64,000 nt of DNA from Sabellastarte sp. h YS-2021 (Eukaryota; Annelida; Polychaeta; Sabellida; Sabellidae). Numbering within the stretch: the first letter of the stretch is position 1; each line of letters begins with the position of its first letter. The notes below the pieces were generated by a model. That model was not told the DNA's origin. It saw only the letters and a program-made list of their open reading frames with translations, and did not search any database. The position numbers and the translations under genes are program-made. Below, in pieces: positions 57,951-64,000 of this stretch. The stretch lies in the NCBI GenBank assembly GCA_964017235.1, contig OZ024931.1, positions 94,211,721-94,275,720 on the forward strand, written 5' to 3'.

Positions 57951-58304
57951 AAAATGCTGTTTATCTTCTAAACTATGTTATTTGGCCTTTGTCGGTGGAT
58001 ACATCCAGCATCTGGCCACAGATGCGTCCTTAGTCTAGTTAGAACTGGAGATTTGCTTAAAAGACTTTCCTGTTGAATAAATTTAATAAATGCTTTAATT
58101 TAGTAAAACTGGTGTGACACAAATTTTATCCTGCTCCCTGTCATAACTTTTCACAACTTGATCAAAAAGCCTAATTTTTGCTTGTTATGGTATATATAAT
58201 ACCTTGGATTTCTATTGATTAAGTATGAATTGACATAAGTCTTGAACCATAAAAACTCAAATGAAGTAATCTGTGACAGTATTTTTTGGGCTACTCTTTT
58301 AATT

Positions 58305-58740
58305 AAGCGTCCCTGAAAGGGCGCTTATTTGGTTTCGCCTCAGCTTCCTCGCCGCCGCTGCATTATGGTCTCCCTTGAATATCTCCCTTATTATCGGAAG
58401 CTTTTTAACCATATTTGGCAGTTATATACCTTAGGCGTGGGAAAATTTTTCCACATGCTTAAATTTGACCTTTCATCTTTATCAAGGTCACATGATCAAA
58501 AAATAGTTTTTTGGGGTACACCCGCCCGTCATCGCAGTTCAGGAAAATCTACTGACCGCAGAGGCTTGTAACTTCATACACATGTTTATACTATCAAAAA
58601 CGTGAGCTGATTAGATTTTGGGAGCAATCCGATGAAAATTGACCAACTTATGAGTGATTTTCTCACAGGTACCAATCAGAAAGCTTAAAATACTCAGTCA
58701 GCTGACACAGTGCCCGTTCACGGGCACTCTCCTCTTGTTT
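58305..58740 (+). repeat. Hairpin-capped repeat family, copy 2
   Basis: Opens with a near-perfect palindrome (aagcgtccctgaaagggcgctt, about 58308-58329) and closes with a second hairpin (gcccgttcacgggc, about 58712-58725). Between them are the phrases listed for copy 1 (53100). It looks like a short non-autonomous element with hairpin ends; no coding sequence. Confidence 0.6.
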
Positions 58741-58769
58741 CACAGGTACCAATCAGAAAGCTTAAAATT

Positions 58770-59525
58770 CATGTGAACCCCCCTATTATCTTCTTAAGTA
58801 TTGCATTTAGAGCCATAAAATGTATTGGGAGGTAGTAGGAAACTATATGTGGAGAGTCTAGAAAGCAAGTCAAATTTCCCCCTCGACCCCCCCCCTGTAG
58901 GGGTCAAACTGGGGTCATAAAATAGCCAATTTCATCTTTCCCCCTTATGTCTACTTTATTCTTGCTTCTAGAGCTTGAGAATGTATTAAGAGGTATTGGG
59001 AAACCATATGTGAAGAGTCTAGATAGCCGGTCATATTTACGCCCAGACCCTCCCTTATGGGTCAAACTGGGGTCATAAAATAGCCGATTTTGTGTTTTTG
59101 CCTTTTATCTCCTTTATTCTTGCTTTTATAACTTTAGAATGTATTAAGAGGTATTGGGAAACCATATGTGAAGAGTCTAGATAGCTGGTCAGATATACCC
59201 CAGACCCCCCCTTATGGGTCAAACTGGGGTCATAAAATAGCCAATTTTGTGTTTTGGCCTTATATCTCCTTTATTCTTGCTTTTACCATTTTAGAATGTA
59301 TTAAGAGGTATTGGGAAACCATATGTGAAGAGTCTAGATAGCTGGTCAGATTTACCCCCGGACCCCCCCCCCCCCTTATGGGTCAAACTGGGGTCATAAA
59401 ATAGCCGATTTTGTGTTTTTGCCTTTTATCTCCTTTATTCTTGCCTTTACAGCTTTAGAATGTATTATGAGGTATTGGGAAACCATATGTGAAGAGTCTA
59501 GATAGCTGGTCAGATTTATCCCCGG

Positions 59526-59556
<31 letters not shown>

Positions 59557-59860
59557 ATGGGTCAAACTGAGGTCATAAAATAACCGATTTTGTGTTTTTG
59601 CCTCTTATCTCCTTTATTCTTGCTTTTAGAGTTTTAGAATGTATTAAGAGGTATTGGGAAACCTTATGTGAAGAGTCTAGATAGCTGGTCAGATTTACCC
59701 CCGGATCCCCCCTTATGGGTCAAACTGGGGTCATAAAATAGCCGATTTTGTGTTTTTGCCTTTTATCTCTTTTATTCTTTTAGAGATTTACAATGTATTC
59801 AGAGGTATTGGGAAACCTTATGTGAAGAGTCTAGATAGCTGGTCAGATTTACCAGATAGA
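58770..59860 (+). repeat. Tandem array, ~150-180-bp units, 7 copies, each with a poly-C tract
   Basis: The phrase aaccatatgtgaagagtctag recurs near 58838, 59003, 59152, 59310, 59472, 59654 and 59806. Each unit has a C run in the same place before atgggtcaaactgggg. C-run length varies from about 3 to 31 (59527-59557), which explains the varied unit length. Confidence 0.82.
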
Positions 59861-60750
59861 TGTGTTCAAAGCATTGTGTCATAAACTTCTTGCCTTTCTA
59901 AACGCTCACATTTTACTATGCCTTTTTCTAAAATGTAAATAGATATATGGCATTTATAAAACACTGTTACTCTTTAATTAAGTAGTTTTATGGTGTAACT
60001 TTCGACCTATTATAAGTATTGATGCTTTATGCATTCTTAGCCAGAGCATTTATTCAATTAACTTTTCGCAATTTATGACCATAGAAAACAAAATAAAGCT
60101 TAAATTTTTCTTTCATGTTAATGCATGAACTTCCACACTGTCTGCTTAACTTTCACTTCTTCTCTCAGCACTGCATGTTTTTATTTTCAAAAACCTTTTT
60201 CTACTGTATATTATATTGCAGTGAACCTTTTTGGGACGCTTAGTTTTTGTTAGCAAAAACATTTTTCTAGTTTCTACTTCAATCCAGTGCCCCAACTTGG
60301 CACAAACCTTGGAATTTGGATGTGTACATTCATAATAACAGTAAATCTACAGTAGTTCCATCACCACTTTGACTACCTACTATTACATATATATAAAATG
60401 TAGATTTACATATAAAACTTGTATCGGAAAAATGGACTAAATTTTTTCCCCCTTAATTTTATATTTTGGGTAGATTTTAATAATTTTGGATACAGGTGTA
60501 TTCAAAATCACAAAGAAGGGAAAATTAGGAAAGTACCTCTGAAGGTGGCATATTTTCCATAAATCTGAAATTAAATATACAATAGTATGTTGCAGCATTG
60601 TGTTTAATAGTGGGCTTGAAAATAAGGAATATTGCGACAAAGGGTGGAACTTTGACAGATTTGTCAATTTACCCAATTTGTATGTTTCATAATAATTGTA
60701 CTGTTTATGTATTATCTAACTTGATGATTAATGGCTTAGTTTTTTTCCAG
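59861..60750. other. Carrier intron, 3' part
   Basis: AT-rich; only the pyrimidine tract and AG before 60751 are notable. No other gene recognised. Confidence 0.45.
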
Positions 60751-60867
60751 TGACCTACCCACTGGACCTGACAAAGACAAGACTTCAGATTCAGGGAGAA
60801 GGAGGTGTAGTAAAAGTACTGCCAAGCCATCACTATCGTGGCATGCTTAGAACAGCATATGGGATAG
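60751..60867 (+). CDS. Mitochondrial carrier, UCP4-like, second coding exon
   Basis: A 117-bp exon between tttttttccag and a donor (gggatag/gtactg). TG completes Val from exon 1, then [18 protein letters not shown] holds the carrier signature Px(D/E)xxKxR of the first repeat, and [11 protein letters not shown] opens the matrix amphipathic region. The order [14 protein letters not shown]....YRGM.RTA.GI is closest to UCP4 (SLC25A27); UCP5-type members are less similar. Later exons (WQG.. and the second and third repeats) are not seen and should lie right of the window. The 14.98 kb intron separating it from exon 1 holds most of the repeats between 46 and 60 kb. Confidence 0.88.
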
Positions 60868-61249
60868 GTACTGTGCATAAGTAAACCATTTTGTTCTTTG
60901 AAAACCATTGAGGCAGTACTCTGTAAAGTAGAAATTTATTTTGTGGAAATATATATCACAAAAGTTTCTAAATGATCTTTTTAGCATGCAAAAGTTTAGA
61001 AATACTTGATGTAACAGAATTCTTAAGTGTATGGTGCTTTATTTTATTGTGCCATAATTGCTGAAAACATTTTGGATTCTAAATATTAATATATTTTATA
61101 TATTTTCCAGCTCTAATGTTTGATTGTGGATTAACTCTGTTAGATGCCAATGAATGACAAAGACTGTTTAGCTAAATATGTTTTCAAAATTTCTGAGACA
61201 TTACATATTACCAATATATATTATTTCCTTTAAACATTATACATAATTA

Positions 61250-61460
61250 AGCATCCCTGCTGCCATATTATTGTTTCTCATAATTATCTCCGTTAATAGT
61301 GGCGCTTTGTAAACGTTTTTGACTCTTATGTGCTTACAGGAGGAAAACTTTTCCGCTTGCTGACTTAAGACCTTTGTTAAGGTGATATAATCAAGAAGAA
61401 GGTTTTATCAAGTCCACCAGCTCATCATCCCCACTCAGCTATGTTACAGTCACGGGCAGG
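61250..61460 (+). repeat. Hairpin-capped repeat family, copy 3 (diverged)
   Basis: aagcatccctgctgccatatt, tctccgttaatagt, ggaaaacttttccgcttgc, tgatataatcaag and a cacgggc phrase follow the order of copy 2 with many changes. The end hairpins are lost. Confidence 0.5.
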
Positions 61461-62607
61461 AAGACAAAATGTTTAACTTAAATTTATTTAACAATTAAAA
61501 CTAATGATTACAGTCAATTGGGATGCTGTCAATGGCACATACAATGATACAATGAAACCAATCTTCCCGGGCCACTGTAACTGACAGTTAGATTTGTCCA
61601 CTGTATCCAGCAGTCTGTACTGTGATCTGTCCTGTAATCCATCCTGTGTCCACTAACACAGAGATATCTGTATCCTGTGATCCGTTCAATATCAGATAAC
61701 ACAAAATCTCCTTATCCTGTGATTCTTTCGATGTGCAATCAAGCAAAATGTTTGTATACAATTATGCTCTCTGCTCCAAAATATGGATAATGTCCAAAAT
61801 GCAGTAAATCCACTCTCTGGTAGACCCACAGACTATATCCAGAGGTAAACAATGTCCACGATACAGTGAATCCACTCTCTGGTATATCAATGCATGAAAT
61901 CCAAAGTACCACAAATCTATTTAGACCCTGTATCCTGTTCGCTCCAACAAGAGTTCATCACGACTCAAAAAGTTTAAATCCACTTGATATTAGTTCTAAA
62001 ATACCATTAGCTTTCCTTATATCCAGAGAATACTATGTTCATTTGTGGTCAGGTGTACAGTCCTTATATACAGTTATGGAAATGTCTAGAATGTTTTGGA
62101 ACTAACTTGAAGGTAACATCTGTTACCAGAAGTGGAGAGGAAGCTCTAGAAACCAGTTTAAAAGGGTTTCCATAAATCTATTAGTGTAATCACTGAGGTT
62201 ATTGAAGCCTAGAGGGACCAGTCTATAAATGGAACAATCTAATAGATTATAATAATTTAATAAACATCAATACCACATAACACACAAAAATCAATAGCTC
62301 CATTACCTTATGTTAATGTATACATATAATGCTTAGATTAAGCATTGCACTGGCACAGTTCCTACATATGTAACAGCTAAACATGTTTACTGCATTAAGG
62401 GGGTGATTTTATGTACATGTTAATGCAATGAAAATCTTGAACTGATTACATATTGGGAATGATTAGACTGAAATTGAGCATTTTATGAGCATTTTTATAC
62501 CAGGTAGCAATGAGAAAGTTTAAATTCACCATAACGCCCATTTTTCAGTTTATCACTTTATCTGCTGCATTTATAGCCACAAAATATTTTGGGAAGTTGC
62601 AGGAAAA
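61461..62607. other. No gene seen
   Basis: It contains a small duplication (agtaaatccactctctggta at about 61802 and a variant at 61867). ORF 61866-62105 has no family match. Confidence 0.45.
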
Positions 62608-63356
62608 CAGATGGTGTAGGAAGTTGTTACTTGGTAGGGACATTGGTTGGGGGTTGTAGGTGTGCAACATCATGATGTGACCTTGATTTGACCTGTGATC
62701 TTGCTGTAGTGACCTTGACCTTATCTCTGAAACTGTAAAGTGTATGAAGTTGATAGGTGGTAGGGACATTGCTTAGGGGCTGTAGGTGTGCAACGTCATG
62801 GTGTGATCTTGATTTGACCTTTGACCTTGTTGTAGTGATCATGAGTTTTAAAATCTTATCCAGGCTATTTCTTGGATTCCGAAAGGTGTAGAAGGTTGAC
62901 ACTTGATAGGGACATTGATTAGGGAGTGTAGTTGTGCATCATCGTTTGACCTTAACTTTGGCCCTGCTAAAGTGTGTTCACCTGCCATATTTGAGATATA
63001 TTTTTCATATAACAAAGATATATGGATTGCTGCAACTTATTATTATATGTACTTTTAATTGTGCTATATCCATTGACAGCTATTCTCCAATTAATAAAGT
63101 TTACAGCTTCATAATTTTTAGTTTACTGATTAATGCTGTCATCTTGCTATTAAATTGTCTTGTTTTAATACTTTATCTTTACATACACTTTCTTTCTCTT
63201 ATACATTAATTTTCTCTACTTAAAAATTATTTGGACCTTTGTATAACAGACACTGCTCTGAAAGTATCCTGATCTTTGTACTGTTTCACTACTTCTATAT
63301 CTGTTGAAAACTATTTCTTCAGGCTGTGGGGTATGGGCATCTCTGATGCTATTTTT
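62608..63356 (-). repeat. Half-site-rich tandem element (copy C, truncated)
   Basis: Inverse orientation. About two and a half units lie at 62611-62960, with a perfect minus-strand DR1 at 62815-62827. The conserved outer part follows (63095-63356, ending ggctgtggggta..ctctgatgctattttt as in copy B). The GC-rich hairpin end present in copies A, B and D is missing. Confidence 0.78.
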
Positions 63357-63439
63357 GTTCCTTTCTTGCCTTTCAGGGTCAATTTTATGACCCTAAATCA
63401 ATCACATTTTTACTTATTGCTGGATATATGTTCAATTAT

Positions 63440-64000
63440 TGTAATTAGAGCTTTGGAATGTATTTGGAGGTTATAAGAAAGCATGGCCTGGGATTCCAAA
63501 AAGGCCATCAAATTTTCTCCCCGAGCCCCCCCTTCAAGGCCAAATTGAAAATTAAGGTTGAATTTCTTTTGAAGTGTATATACAAAAATATTGCCTGAAA
63601 TCTTATAAAGCTTAATTGAATTATTCTTCGGGACTATTCAAACCTAGGGAGATGGATTTTTGCCCCTTTCTTGCCTTTCCAGGTAGATTTTATGACCCTA
63701 AATGGGCGAGATTTTCACTGAGAGCTTAATTTCTCCTTAATTATTGCAATTAGAGCTTTGGACTATATTGGGAGGTAATAGGAAACTGGCCTGGGATTCC
63801 AAAGAGCCCATCAAATTTACCCTACAAGCAACAACCCCCCCTCCCCTTCATCCCTGCCAGGTCAAACTGGGGTCATAAATTTGAATTTCTTTTATTTTGC
63901 AGTGTATCTTCAAAAATATTGCCTAAAATTCTGTAAAACTTTATTGAATCATTTTTCAGGACTATTTAAACCTAATGATATACCCTTTGTCAACTTATTG
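63440..64000 (+). repeat. Tandem repeat at the right edge, ~300-bp units
   Basis: tagagctttgga and tggcctgggattccaaa recur near 63447 and 63748, with C-rich tracts and a ttttatgaccctaaat phrase. Related in wording to the 58770 array (a C tract before aaactgggg). It continues past the window. Confidence 0.65.

Overview
Kind of organism. This is animal nuclear DNA, AT-rich and crowded with repeats: genes split by long introns with GT..AG borders, SINEs with tRNA-like heads, a full-length LINE, a Polinton, hAT MITEs, and many elements that carry internal tandem repeats of about 130-160 bp or about 350 bp. This mix is typical of mollusc genomes, bivalves above all. That placement is inference from repeat style, not from a species marker.

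Host genes. Two are supported by protein similarity and matching intron phases. (1) On the minus strand, exons at 8728-7744, 5490-5304 and 2937-2785 encode the N-terminal part of a voltage-gated calcium channel alpha2/delta-like protein. Its first coding exon also encodes a signal peptide, a folate-receptor-like cysteine-rich domain and two hydrophobic segments in one uninterrupted frame. (2) On the plus strand, exons at 45670-45769 and 60751-60867 encode the start of a mitochondrial carrier close to UCP4 (SLC25A27), split by a 15 kb intron filled with repeats. A third possible gene on the minus strand (10229-9709) is phase-consistent but not recognised.

Mobile elements. A degraded DIRS-type remnant lies at the left edge. 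An apparently intact 7.8 kb L1/Tx1-type LINE (10786-18596) has a 15-bp target duplication and a poly(A) tail; its ORF1 protein ends in a NADAR domain. A 10.55 kb Polinton (30379-40933) has ~250-bp inverted termini starting with AG and a 6-bp TTTAAG duplication. It keeps broken polymerase, ATPase and chromodomain-integrase genes, but no capsid or protease gene is visible. Two hAT-type MITEs have perfect 8-bp duplications, and two copies of one tRNA-derived SINE family have 11-13-bp duplications; one of these sits inside the Polinton.

Repeats. Two nearly identical ~3.26 kb elements (20609-23870 and 49483-52745) lie in opposite orientation about 25.6 kb apart. A second family (about 1745, 6545, 9150, 47250 and 62608) carries tandem units rich in AGGTCA half-sites, including perfect DR1 nuclear-receptor sites. 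Other tandem arrays fill 53.4-59.9 kb and the right edge. The rest (parts of 18.6-20, 24-30 and 41-47 kb, and 59.9-62.6 kb) is AT-rich sequence with no gene I can support.
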